Shown here piece by piece: positions 7,644 to 15,804 of a stretch of 36,577 nt of DNA (the stretch's first letter is position 1; the number at the start of each line of letters is the position of its first letter). The notes under the pieces were generated by a model. It did not search any database, was not told where the DNA came from, and worked only from the letters and a program-made list of their open reading frames with translations. The position numbers were made by a program, and so were the translations under genes. The stretch is from contig JAQXDW010000048.1 of NCBI GenBank assembly GCA_029251165.1, forward strand, positions 1 to 36,577, read 5' to 3'. This DNA is from Myxococcota bacterium. GTDB taxonomy: Bacteria > Myxococcota_A > UBA796.

Positions 7644-8797
7644 GAGAGCAGGCTCTTGGCAATCACGAGACGCTGGATCTCGCTGGTGCCTTCATAGAGG
7701 GTGGTGATGCGCGCATCCCGGAACAGACGCTCGACCTCATACTCCTTGCTGTAGCCGTAGCCGCCGTGAATCTGCAGGGCCTTGTCGGCGCAGAAGTTGG
7801 CGCACTCGCTGGCGTAGAGCTTCGCCATGGAGCACTCGCGGCTGACCCGCTGTCCGCTGCTCTCGCCACGCATCTCCTGGTCCTTGAGGACCGCAGCACG
7901 CCAGACGAGCAGCCGAGCAGCCTCGATGCGCGTCGCCATGTCCGCGATCATCCACTGGATGGCCTGCTTGGTGGCGATGGGCTTGCCGAATGCGGAGCGC
8001 TCTTTGCTGTAGGAGATGGCAAGGTCCAGGGAACGCTGCGCGATGCCGAGGGCCTGGGCGGCGATGCCGATGCGGCCGCCGTCGAGGGTGGCCATCGCAA
8101 CGGTGAAGCCACGGGACTCGTCGTGCAGCAGGTTCTCAGCCGGGACGTGGCAGTCCTCAAAGACCAGCTCGGAGGTTCCAGAGCACGCGATCCCCAGCTT
8201 CTCTTCCACCTTACCGACACCGAATCCAGCGTACTCCTTCTCCAGGATGAACGCGCTGATGGTGCGGTGACGCTGGCTGGGATCGGAGGAGGCATAGGCG
8301 ACGCAGTAGTCCGCCTGGGGCCCGTTGGTGATCCACATCTTGGTGCCGTTGAGGGTGTAGCCCCCCTCCGTCTTCTCGGCGCGGGTCTTCAGGGCTGCGG
8401 CGTCGGAGCCTGCGGAGGGCTCGGTGAGGGCATAGCAGCCGAGCTTCGCACCGCTGGCGAGCGGGGTGAGGTACTTCTGCTTCTGCGCCTCGTTTCCGAA
8501 CTTCAGCAGCGGCCAGCAGACCAGCGAGTTGTTCACGCTCATGATCACACCGACGCCGGCGTCGGCGTAGCAGATCTCCTCCAGCGCGACGACATAGGAG
8601 AGGATGTCGAGGCCAGTGCCGCCGTACTCCTCGGGAACGAACATGCCCATGAAGCCCATCTCACCGAGCTGCTTGACCAGCTCAGCGGGGAACTCGTGGC
8701 TCTGATCTCGCGCTGCGGCGCCGGGGAGGATCTCGTTGCGGGCAAACTCGCGCGCGAGCTGCTGGATGTCTCGGACGTCTTCGGGAAGCTCAAACAT
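7640..8797 (-). CDS. Acyl-CoA dehydrogenase (short/medium-chain type)
   Basis: 385 residues, the normal length for a soluble ACAD. It oxidises acyl-CoA to trans-2-enoyl-CoA with FAD, passing electrons to ETF. Visible motifs: CYALTEPSAGSDAAALKT (family signature 1), MWITNG, GIAAQALGIAQ, ALQIHGGYGYSKEYEVER (signature 2), and the catalytic base Glu369 in TLYEGTSEIQR. It therefore has the ordinary dehydrogenase active site, unlike the other ACAD at the end of the operon. A strong AAGGAGAT ribosome site precedes the ATG. It lies 11 bp after the enoyl-CoA hydratase gene. Butyryl-CoA or a slightly longer chain is a reasonable substrate guess from similarity to the SCAD branch. Confidence 0.94.
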   Translation of the reverse strand: MFELPEDVRDIQQLAREFARNEILPGAAARDQSHEFPAELVKQLGEMGFMGMFVPEEYGGTGLDILSYVVALEEICYADAGVGVIMSVNNSLVCWPLLKFGNEAQKQKYLTPLASGAKLGCYALTEPSAGSDAAALKTRAEKTEGGYTLNGTKMWITNGPQADYCVAYASSDPSQRHRTISAFILEKEYAGFGVGKVEEKLGIACSGTSELVFEDCHVPAENLLHDESRGFTVAMATLDGGRIGIAAQALGIAQRSLDLAISYSKERSAFGKPIATKQAIQWMIADMATRIEAARLLVWRAAVLKDQEMRGESSGQRVSRECSMAKLYASECANFCADKALQIHGGYGYSKEYEVERLFRDARITTLYEGTSEIQRLVIAKSLLS

Positions 8798-8808
8798 TGT
8801 GATCTCCT

Positions 8809-9618
8809 TTACCTGCCGGTGAAAGCGGCGCGCCGCTTCTCAAGGAATGCGGACATGCCCTCAGACTGATCTTCGGTGGCGAAGCAGAGGGCGAACAGGG
8901 AGGCCTCAGCGGCAAGGCCGGCGTCGATGTCGAGGCGATCGGTCTCGTGCACCGCGCGCTTGACCAGCGCGACGGCTGCCGGGCCGTTGCGGGCGATCTT
9001 CCCCGCGAGCTTCAGCGCGGCCTCCAGGACGTCGCCGTCCTCAACCCGGAGCGCGAGCCCCAGCTGAGCCGCTTCCTCGGCCAGCACATTGCGGCCCGTC
9101 ATCATCAGCTCCAGGCCGCGCTGGCGACCGACGCGACGGACGAGGCGCTGGGTACCGCCGAAGCCGGGGATCACGCCGAGCTTGACCTCCGGCTGACCGA
9201 ACACCGCGCCGCCACGGGGGCGGCCCTTGTCGTCGAGGGTGTTGGCTGCCGCGAGGATGAGGTCGCAGCACATCGCCAGCTCACAGCCACCGCCCAGCGC
9301 GAAGCCGTTGACGGCTGCAATGGTCGGTGCCGGGAAGTGCTCCAGCATGCCGAGGGCGCGCTGGCCGATGCGGGCAAAGTGCGCCGCCTTGAGCGCGGTG
9401 TAGTCAGACATCTCGCTGATGTCTGCACCGGCAGCGAAGGCTCGACCGTTGCCGGTGAGAACGAGGGCCCTCAGCCCAGCAGACTGCTGAGACTCCAGGA
9501 GCTCTCCGAGCTCGCGGACCAGGGTGGAGTTCAGGGCGTTGAGCGCCTCAGGGCGGTTGAGTCGGATGATTCCGATGCCCGCGTCTGTGGTCTCAAACTG
9601 GAGGGTTGTGAGCGCCAT
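8809..9618 (-). CDS. Enoyl-CoA hydratase (crotonase family)
   Basis: 269 residues. It hydrates trans-2-enoyl-CoA to 3-hydroxyacyl-CoA. The oxyanion-hole segments are FAAGADISEM and NGFALGGGCELAMCCD. The two catalytic glutamates expected in true hydratases are both present: Glu113 in GGGCEL and Glu144 in GQPEVKLGVIPGFGGTQRL. An insertion of roughly ten residues (NTLDDKGRPRGG) lies between the two catalytic segments compared with the usual crotonase spacing; it would extend a surface loop near the active site. AGGAGG precedes the ATG. The gene sits 9 bp after the 3-hydroxyacyl-CoA dehydrogenase gene and 11 bp before the ACAD gene. Confidence 0.93.
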   Translation of the reverse strand: MALTTLQFETTDAGIGIIRLNRPEALNALNSTLVRELGELLESQQSAGLRALVLTGNGRAFAAGADISEMSDYTALKAAHFARIGQRALGMLEHFPAPTIAAVNGFALGGGCELAMCCDLILAAANTLDDKGRPRGGAVFGQPEVKLGVIPGFGGTQRLVRRVGRQRGLELMMTGRNVLAEEAAQLGLALRVEDGDVLEAALKLAGKIARNGPAAVALVKRAVHETDRLDIDAGLAAEASLFALCFATEDQSEGMSAFLEKRRAAFTGR

Positions 9619-9627
9619 GGTGGCCTC

Positions 9628-10500
9628 CTACTTGCTGCTGTAGTCGTAGAAGCCGCGACCGGTCTTGCGGCCCAGCCAGCCCGCCTCGACGTACTTGCGA
9701 AGCAGCGGACTGGGCCGGTACTTGCTGTCGGAGAAGCCATCGTGGAGGACCTCCATGATGGCGAGACAGGTGTCCAGACCGATGAAGTCCGCGAGGGTGA
9801 GCGGCCCCATCGGGACGTTCGTGCCGAGCTTCATGGCGACGTCGATGTCTTCGACGCTGCCGATGCCTTCGTAGAGGGCCTGCACGGCCTCGTTGATGTA
9901 GGGCATCAGGACACGGTTGACGATGAAGCCCGGCATGTCCCGGCCCTCGACGGTGGTCTTGCCCATCTTCTCGGAGACCGCCTTGACCACAGCGTAGGTC
10001 TCGTCGGTGGTCGCCATGCCTCGGATCAGCTCAACGAGCTTCATGACTGGCACCGGGTTCATGAAGTGCATGCCCATGGTGCGCTCGGGGCGGTCGGTGT
10101 GGGCAGCGATCGCGGTGATGGAGATCGAGGAGGTGTTTGAGGCGAGCAGGGCATCGGGCGAGGCGGCCTTGCAGAGCCCTTCAAAGATCCGGTACTTCAG
10201 CTCGACATTCTCTGTGGCAGCCTCGATGAGGAGCTGGGCATCCTTGAGGGGGGCCTGATCGACGGAGAGGGTCAGGCGGTCGAGGGTCGCGCTTGCCTGA
10301 TCCGCCGTGATGCGCCCCTTCTTGAGCTGCCGAGAGAGGTTCTTCTCGACGGTGGCCTTTGCGCGCTGGAGGGCAGCATCGGAGATGTCATTGAGCACCA
10401 CCTGATAGCCGGCGAATGCGGCGACATGGGCAATGCCGTTTCCCATCTGACCCGCACCGATGACGCCGATGGTGTCGATATCACTTGCCTGAATAGCCAT
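9628..10500 (-). CDS. hbd: 3-hydroxybutyryl-CoA dehydrogenase
   Basis: 290 residues, the size of monofunctional Hbd/PaaH-type enzymes. It oxidises 3-hydroxyacyl-CoA to 3-ketoacyl-CoA with NAD. The Rossmann motif GVIGAGQMGNGIAHVAA is at the N-terminus and the acid that binds the ribose is in VVLNDIS. The catalytic His and Glu lie in GMHFMNPVPVMKLVELI. The C-terminal helical domain has PGFIVNRVLMPYINEAV and LGTNVPMGPLTLADFIGLD. It is the first gene of the seven-gene minus-strand operon, with GGAGGG before its ATG. Its product is a 3-ketoacyl-CoA, but no thiolase is encoded in the operon, so that step must come from elsewhere. Confidence 0.94.
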   Translation of the reverse strand: MAIQASDIDTIGVIGAGQMGNGIAHVAAFAGYQVVLNDISDAALQRAKATVEKNLSRQLKKGRITADQASATLDRLTLSVDQAPLKDAQLLIEAATENVELKYRIFEGLCKAASPDALLASNTSSISITAIAAHTDRPERTMGMHFMNPVPVMKLVELIRGMATTDETYAVVKAVSEKMGKTTVEGRDMPGFIVNRVLMPYINEAVQALYEGIGSVEDIDVAMKLGTNVPMGPLTLADFIGLDTCLAIMEVLHDGFSDSKYRPSPLLRKYVEAGWLGRKTGRGFYDYSSK

Positions 10501-10579
10501 CTGAGACCCTCCTGAGAGGTGGTGGTGTAACTCCTCCTACCCCGAGGCGGTATGCTGTGCTTCTGGAGCGCGTGCCCCC
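10501..10579. promoter_or_regulatory. Divergent promoter region between the fatty-acid operon and the TPR protein
   Basis: A 79-bp gap separates the two divergent starts, so it must carry the promoters for both unless the plus-strand gene is read from further upstream. On the plus strand TATGCT (10551-10556) is a passable -10, about 24 bp before the TPR protein ATG, but no good -35 accompanies it. No clear inverted repeat for an operator was seen. Confidence 0.35.
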
Positions 10580-12268
10580 ATGGACCTGCCAGCCTGGATC
10601 CCCACCGACCTGCCGGAGGCGTTGGCCTCACGTGTCGATCCACTGGCCGAGGCGCTGGCCCGCGGCGAGGGGCCAATCACCCTGGAAGGGAGCGACCCAC
10701 ACGACCGCCTGGCGCTGGCCGTAGCCATCTCGACGACGCTGGGCTGGCCGACCATCCATGCCCGCCTGGCGGGCTGTCGAAGCAGCGCGGACGGCCTGCT
10801 GCTCATCGGGCAGGCTGCGGGTGTGCCGGTTCCTGGGAGCGCAGTGGCGGTGGGGGCTCACCTTCGCCTCCACCCCAAGACCCTCATCATTCTCGACGAC
10901 GCCGACATCCCTGGCTGCCGTGCGCTCATCGCACAGCTCAACGGCATGGTCAGCGGCCTGGGCTGGGTGTGCTGTGCAGAGCGGGCGATGATCGGGGGAA
11001 TCACAGAAGCGCTGCCCGAGTCGCCGCTCCCCAACCTCGACGACCTCCCAGAGCGGGCTGGGGCGCTCGCCCTGCTCCCCGCAGGCCTCCCGGGCGATGC
11101 GCCGATCTCCGAAGCGCTGCTGCACCCGGTCCGTCCAGGCAGGCAGGCGCTGCGCTGGGATGCCGCCCTCATGCTGCGGCGGAGCACCGAGCCCACCCGG
11201 GTCGCAGAGCGGCTGCTGCCCCTGTTCGAGCACATCCTTACCCTTGCGGTGGGGGCCTCGCTCCAGAGCGAAGTGATCGTCGAGGATCTGCTCGCGATCC
11301 GCTGGCTGGGCGAGGTCCTGGCAGACCCTGACGATGCCGCACGGGCAACGGCTGCGGCGGGGCGACTGCTGACCATCTGGGGACAGCTCGGCGCCGCACG
11401 CACCGTCCTGGAGGGCGGCCTGCGGCGGAACACCCGCGCCACGCCCTCTGCGCGCGCCACCCTGCGCTGGGCAGAGGCCGATGCCCTGCTCGCCAGCGGC
11501 GCCTGGGCGAGCGCGACAGCACGCTACGAAGACGCCGCGGCCCTGCTCCGGAGCGCCCGAGACGTCGAGCTGCTGGCGATGATGACCCGTCGCTGGGCAG
11601 ATGCCCTGGCTGCCCGAGGACTCATCGAGGAGGCCTCACAAGGCTACCGGGAGGCCCAGGCGCTGTACCGCCAGCGAGGCAACACGATCGGCGTTGCCGC
11701 CACCATCCGGGGGACAGCAGATCTTGCGGTCTCTGCCGGGGAGCTGATGAGCGCACAGACCCTCTACGATCAAGCCGCTGCCATCGCCGCCCCTGCAGTG
11801 GAGGTCGCAAACCGCCGCATCGGCCAGGCCAGCCTCGCGATGGCGCGGGGAGCGCACGGTCGCGCGGCCGCGATGCTCCTCAAGGCAGAAGACGGCGACC
11901 TCGATCTTCCGTCCCTCAAGGCCAACCTCAGTCGGCGGCATGCCGATCTCGCCCTGTGTCAGGGGGAGCACCGGCAAGCGCGCGAGCACACCGCAGCGGC
12001 AATCCGCTCCTATGCCCGCGCCGGTGAGCGCTGCGCGATCGGACACTGCACCCGCTTGCTGGGAGACATCGCCGCCGCCGAGGGACGCCTCTCTGTCGCC
12101 TCGACCCACTATCAGCGCGCGATCGCCCTGCAGGTCGAGGTCGGCGACCTGGTCGGCCTCCGCCGCACCCTGACCCATGCAGAGGCGCTGGAGTCCTCTG
12201 TCGCCACCTCAGAGCGGACCGAGCGGCTCCGTGGCTTTCTCAAAACACTGAAGGTGGACTCTCGATGA
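10580..12268 (+). CDS. Degenerate STAND-like ATPase domain with TPR repeats
   Basis: 562 residues. The first ~260 resemble the NTPase region of MalT/LuxR-type STAND proteins: LRLHPKTLIILDDADI looks like Walker B, but the expected Walker A (GxxxxGKT) is replaced by LEGSDPHDRLAL, so nucleotide binding is doubtful. From about residue 270 to 545 there are TPR-like helical pairs, for example in GAWASATARYEDAAALL, RGLIEEASQGYREAQALY and EGRLSVASTHYQRAIAL. No DNA-binding domain, signal peptide or membrane segment is visible. It is divergent from the fatty-acid operon and could be a scaffold or regulator related to it, though nothing proves that. The ATG at 10580 has a weak GGAG 12 bp upstream. Confidence 0.75.
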   Translation: MDLPAWIPTDLPEALASRVDPLAEALARGEGPITLEGSDPHDRLALAVAISTTLGWPTIHARLAGCRSSADGLLLIGQAAGVPVPGSAVAVGAHLRLHPKTLIILDDADIPGCRALIAQLNGMVSGLGWVCCAERAMIGGITEALPESPLPNLDDLPERAGALALLPAGLPGDAPISEALLHPVRPGRQALRWDAALMLRRSTEPTRVAERLLPLFEHILTLAVGASLQSEVIVEDLLAIRWLGEVLADPDDAARATAAAGRLLTIWGQLGAARTVLEGGLRRNTRATPSARATLRWAEADALLASGAWASATARYEDAAALLRSARDVELLAMMTRRWADALAARGLIEEASQGYREAQALYRQRGNTIGVAATIRGTADLAVSAGELMSAQTLYDQAAAIAAPAVEVANRRIGQASLAMARGAHGRAAAMLLKAEDGDLDLPSLKANLSRRHADLALCQGEHRQAREHTAAAIRSYARAGERCAIGHCTRLLGDIAAAEGRLSVASTHYQRAIALQVEVGDLVGLRRTLTHAEALESSVATSERTERLRGFLKTLKVDSR

Positions 12269-12291
12269 GGTCAGGCTGATGGTGCTTGTTA

Positions 12292-12307
12292 TGACATTCA
12301 CCTGTCA
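12292..12307. promoter_or_regulatory. Possible operator: TGACA-N6-TGTCA inverted repeat
   Basis: A perfect 5-bp inverted repeat with a 6-bp spacer lies in the 98-bp gap upstream of the DJ-1/PfpI gene, about 60 bp before its start. The size suits a dimeric repressor site, but a 5-bp half site can occur by chance. Confidence 0.22.
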
Positions 12308-12366
12308 GATGTCGGCACAGTCCCCGACTGAATCGTCCTGAAACCCGCAGCTCCAGAGGTTGACAC

Positions 12367-13110
12367 ATGGCCAGGGTGCTGATCGCCACTGCAGATCGTG
12401 GTTTTGATCCCACAGAAGTGGCCGTCCCCTGGCGCATCCTCACCGCGGCCGGCCACACGATCTCCTTCGCCACGACCACTGGTCGAGTCGGAGTCTGCGA
12501 CCCCCTGACCCTCATGGGGCCGCCGGCCTTCTCGAAGTTCTTCGCCGCGCAGCCCGACGGCGTGCGCAGCTACCACCAGATGGAAGCCTGCGAGGCGTTC
12601 CAGACTCCGCTCACCTATGACGACGTGGTCTGCGATGACTACGACGCCCTCCTGCTGCCTGGCGGACACGCCGTCGAGACGAAGCCCTACCTGGAGAGCG
12701 CGCGGCTCCAGCAGCTCGCGATGGCGTTCCTCGACTCCGGGCGGGTGGTCGGTGCCATCTGCCACGGTCCCCTGGTCCTGGCCCGGGCGCGGCGCTCAGA
12801 CGGCAGAAGCCCACTCGCTGGCCGCAAGATGACCGCGCTGACCTGGACCATGGAGATGTCCGCCTGGGCAATGACAGCCTGGAAGCTTGGTACCCACTAC
12901 CGCATCTACCCCACCCCGGTGCAGACCGAGGTGGTCACCGCGCTGGGGCGCGAGGGTCAGTTCGAGACGGGCCCACTGCTGCCCAGCTACGACCGTCCGT
13001 TTGTGATCACAGACGACAACCTCATCTCTGCGCGCTGGCCCGGAGACGCCGCCGCCTGGGCGCACACCCTCGTCGAGGCGCTGGCGGCACGGCAGCCCGC
13101 TCCCCAATAG
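12367..13110 (+). CDS. DJ-1/PfpI family, type 1 glutamine amidotransferase-like protein
   Basis: 247 residues with the flavodoxin-like class I glutaminase fold. The nucleophile elbow is GAICHGPLVL (Cys132, followed by His133), with the conserved acid probably Glu17 in FDPTEVAVPW and the LLLPGGHA strand before the elbow. This pattern is like Hsp31/PfpI proteins, whose reported roles include chaperone, deglycase and glyoxalase-type activities on reactive carbonyls. The C-terminal ITDDNLISARWPGDAAAWAHTL is the typical final strand and helix. It stands alone, 98 bp after the TPR gene and convergent (9-bp gap) with the next. The exact substrate cannot be deduced. Confidence 0.85.
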   Translation: MARVLIATADRGFDPTEVAVPWRILTAAGHTISFATTTGRVGVCDPLTLMGPPAFSKFFAAQPDGVRSYHQMEACEAFQTPLTYDDVVCDDYDALLLPGGHAVETKPYLESARLQQLAMAFLDSGRVVGAICHGPLVLARARRSDGRSPLAGRKMTALTWTMEMSAWAMTAWKLGTHYRIYPTPVQTEVVTALGREGQFETGPLLPSYDRPFVITDDNLISARWPGDAAAWAHTLVEALAARQPAPQ

Positions 13111-13119
13111 CGCCGCCCG

Positions 13120-15099
13120 CTACTTGGCGAACAGCAGCGACTGGTAGGCGTAGACGTAGCCGACCCGCACACCACCATAGGGTGCGCCGAGGGCGAGATC
13201 GTCGTCGCCGTCGCCGTCAATGTCCGCAGCCACTCCGGCATACCCCGTGTAGTCCTGGGTGTCTCCGGCAGTGAACGAGGCCGAGAACGCGCTGGTGAGG
13301 TGGCTGCCGGAGCCGAGATCCGCTCCGTAGAAGGCATAGGTCACCGAGATGACAGTGCCGTCGCTGTCGCCGACGTCCGAGACGATCAGGTCGCCGAGCG
13401 CGTCGCCGTCAAAGTCACCGCCGATGTCGATGCTTGTCAGGGCACCGTAGTCTTCCTCGCCCTCGATGATCGCGCTTGCAACCGCAGAGATGTCGCCGCT
13501 GGAGGCGGAAGCGTCATCGCCATCGACCACGTAGACAATGCCCGCACCGGCGATGCCATCGGAGCTGTCAGCATCGGGCATCGAGAAGACCAGCTCGTCG
13601 TAGCCGTCTCCGTCCATGTCCGGGACCCAGCCATTGTGGACCGCGCCGCGCACCCCAGACTCACCGGTCAAGGCCGGGAGGTCGTTGATCGAGTAGTCGC
13701 CGCCCAGCGCGATGTCTGCGCCGAGGAGCAGGGTGACCGCGCCGACATCGTCCACCGCAGTGGCGACCACGAGGTCTGCGATGCCGTCCGCATCGTAGTC
13801 TGCACCGCCGACGGACTCGCCGCCGATCTCCTCACCATAGACTGTGAAGAGCGCGCTGCTGGTGGTCAGGCTGCCTGCGCCGAGGTCTTCGCCGTCCCAG
13901 ACACCAACCCAGGTGCCGGTCTTGCTGAGGAACCCGCTGCTTCCGGCGACGACCTCCTGGAAGCCGTCGGCGTCGATGTCGCCCAGGGCGGAGATGTCGT
14001 AGCCGAGACCGTCGGTCCCCGTGATGAAGGAGAGGGCGTCATCGGTGCTCACCGCGCCGCCGCCGGCCAGGTCGCTGCCGGAGATCAGCCACGCGGTGGA
14101 CTCTCCAGGGGCACCGATGAGCACGTCGATGGCGCCGTCGCCGTCGAGATCACCAACGCTGGCGAGGTCCCAGCCGAGCTGGGCGAAGTCGTTGCCCTCG
14201 ACCGTCGCCAGCGCCAGCTCGCTGGGCACACCGTCCCCCTCACCGACCGAGATGATGTGCGCCCAGCCGTTGTCAGAGTCCCCAGAGGTCGGGGCACCGA
14301 TGACCAGCTCGATGTTGCCGTCTTTATCGATGTCATCGATGGTATCGAGGGACCAACCGAACAGTCCGTCGCCGGAAGAGGAATTGGCCTTCAGGGCCAG
14401 CCAGGCATCCTCGATCTCGAGATCATCGACCACCGTGTCGCAGTTGTTGTCCTCGGCATCCCACAGCTCAGGGTTCGCGCCGTTGACCTCCGGATCGGTG
14501 TCGTCACAGTCCGGACCGCCGTACTCTGAGGAGGTGTCGCCGTCCTGATCCGCGTCGTAGTCGCTCTCGCCGTCGCAGTCGGAGTCAATGCCGTCGTACC
14601 AGACCTCCTCTGCGCCAGGGTTGATCTCTGGATCCTCGGGATCGCAGTCGTCCGCTTCGTCACCACGATCGACGTAGCCGTCCTCATCGCAGTCGTTGGT
14701 CTCGTAGCCCTGGGCCACGCCGTCGCAGTCATCATCGACCGCGTCGTAGCACTCCTCGATGGCGTCGGGGTGGGCGTCGGGGTTGCCGTCGTTGCAGTCG
14801 TCCCCGCCGGCGCTCGTGCCGATGTAGCCGTCGCCGTCGACGTCGTTGAGATCGCCGTCTCCTGCGCAGTCGTTGTCGCGACCATCGTAGGGGATCTCGT
14901 CCATGCCCGGGTTGGTGTACGGATCGTACGGATCGCAGTCCTGATCGTCGGGGTAGCCGTCGCAGTCTGCATCATCGCCAGTGTCACACTCCGAAGAGTC
15001 GTCTGGCGGGACGTAGGGGCTGCCGGTGTCGATCGGATCTTTGTCACCACAGCCGGCGAGGAGCGCGGCCAGGGTCAGAATCAGGGCGGAGTTCTTCAT
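13120..15099 (-). CDS. Surface lipoprotein with MopE-type metal-binding repeats and FG-GAP repeats
   Basis: 659 residues from the ATG at 15099, which has GAGGGG upstream and gives a proper lipoprotein signal (LAALLAGC, lipidated Cys17). The ORF extends 12 codons further up without a good site. Residues ~35-225 hold four or five copies of a Cys/Asp-rich unit of the form DCDPxDPxxNPGxxExxYDGxDNDC, as in MopE-like putative metal-binding proteins, with calcium-loop stretches such as DVDGDGYIG. Residues ~235-645 are FG-GAP/integrin-alpha-like repeats (for example GDLDGDGAIDVLIGAP), expected to form a calcium-loaded beta-propeller. Very low pI. Probably displayed on the cell surface for calcium-dependent adhesion or metal capture. 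This combination is common in Myxococcota. Confidence 0.9.
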   Translation of the reverse strand: MKNSALILTLAALLAGCGDKDPIDTGSPYVPPDDSSECDTGDDADCDGYPDDQDCDPYDPYTNPGMDEIPYDGRDNDCAGDGDLNDVDGDGYIGTSAGGDDCNDGNPDAHPDAIEECYDAVDDDCDGVAQGYETNDCDEDGYVDRGDEADDCDPEDPEINPGAEEVWYDGIDSDCDGESDYDADQDGDTSSEYGGPDCDDTDPEVNGANPELWDAEDNNCDTVVDDLEIEDAWLALKANSSSGDGLFGWSLDTIDDIDKDGNIELVIGAPTSGDSDNGWAHIISVGEGDGVPSELALATVEGNDFAQLGWDLASVGDLDGDGAIDVLIGAPGESTAWLISGSDLAGGGAVSTDDALSFITGTDGLGYDISALGDIDADGFQEVVAGSSGFLSKTGTWVGVWDGEDLGAGSLTTSSALFTVYGEEIGGESVGGADYDADGIADLVVATAVDDVGAVTLLLGADIALGGDYSINDLPALTGESGVRGAVHNGWVPDMDGDGYDELVFSMPDADSSDGIAGAGIVYVVDGDDASASSGDISAVASAIIEGEEDYGALTSIDIGGDFDGDALGDLIVSDVGDSDGTVISVTYAFYGADLGSGSHLTSAFSASFTAGDTQDYTGYAGVAADIDGDGDDDLALGAPYGGVRVGYVYAYQSLLFAK

Positions 15100-15212
15100 G
15101 GTCCCCTCACAGTCTGCCGGCCATGGTAGCGCCAAACCCGCTGGGTTGCGATGGGCATGACATTCGATTGACTGGCACGATCCCGTTCAGTGATCGGTTA
15201 GAGCGCAACCTC

Positions 15213-15797
15213 ATGCTCTTGCCTGCCTTCTTCCTCTTGCTGGCGTACCTCGTGGCCTCGCTGCCGACCGGGCTAATGCTCGGCGCGATCATCGCAGACA
15301 CCGACCCCAGAGAGGCCGGCAGCCACAACATCGGCGCCACCAACGTCTACCGGCTCCTCGGCCGCCGCCTCGGCCTGCTGACCTTCGCTGGAGATGTCCT
15401 CAAGGGCGCAGTCCCGGTCGCGCTGGCACCGACGGTGCTCGATGTCCCCTGGTTCTCTGGGGCCGTGGCCATCGCTGCGTTCTCGGGTCACTGCTGGAGC
15501 GCGTTCCTCGACTTTCGGGGCGGCAAGGGGGTAGCAACCGCTGCCGGCGTGCTGCTGGTGCTGGTTCCGATGGTGCTCGTTGCCTGCCTGACAGTCTGGG
15601 CAGTGCTGGTGAAGCTCACCCGAAAGTCGAGCCTGGGCTCGCTGGCTGCCGCAGTGCTCATGCCCACCCTCGTCCACCTGCTCCGGCCGGAGATGCTCTG
15701 GGCATCTGCGGTGCTCACCGTCGGGGTCATCTGGCGTCACCGCAGCAACATCACCCGGCTGCTCTCCGGGACCGAGCGGCAGACCCGTCAGCCTTGA
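15213..15797 (+). CDS. plsY: Glycerol-3-phosphate acyltransferase PlsY
   Basis: 194 residues from the ATG at 15213; the open frame begins at 15123, but the first membrane segment starts right at this Met. PlsY transfers acyl groups from acyl-phosphate to glycerol-3-phosphate in the inner membrane, the first step of phospholipid synthesis. All three family motifs are visible: GSHNIGATNVYR (motif 1), FRGGKGVATAAGV (motif 2) and RHRSNITRLLSGTE (motif 3), between about five hydrophobic segments. It is divergent from the MopE-like lipoprotein, with 113 bp between the starts, and convergent (7-bp gap) with the OPX gene. Confidence 0.95.
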   Translation: MLLPAFFLLLAYLVASLPTGLMLGAIIADTDPREAGSHNIGATNVYRLLGRRLGLLTFAGDVLKGAVPVALAPTVLDVPWFSGAVAIAAFSGHCWSAFLDFRGGKGVATAAGVLLVLVPMVLVACLTVWAVLVKLTRKSSLGSLAAAVLMPTLVHLLRPEMLWASAVLTVGVIWRHRSNITRLLSGTERQTRQP

Positions 15798-15804
15798 GCC
15801 ATCG

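Noticed and set aside
7409..8869. 486-codon plus-strand open frame
   Set aside because: Antisense to the acyl-CoA dehydrogenase and the P-loop gene; GC-driven shadow.
15167..15192. Sigma54-type or TTGACT sigma70 promoter before plsY
   Set aside because: TGGCAC is present but no GC element follows at the right distance, and the TTGACT has no acceptable -10 at 16-18 bp.
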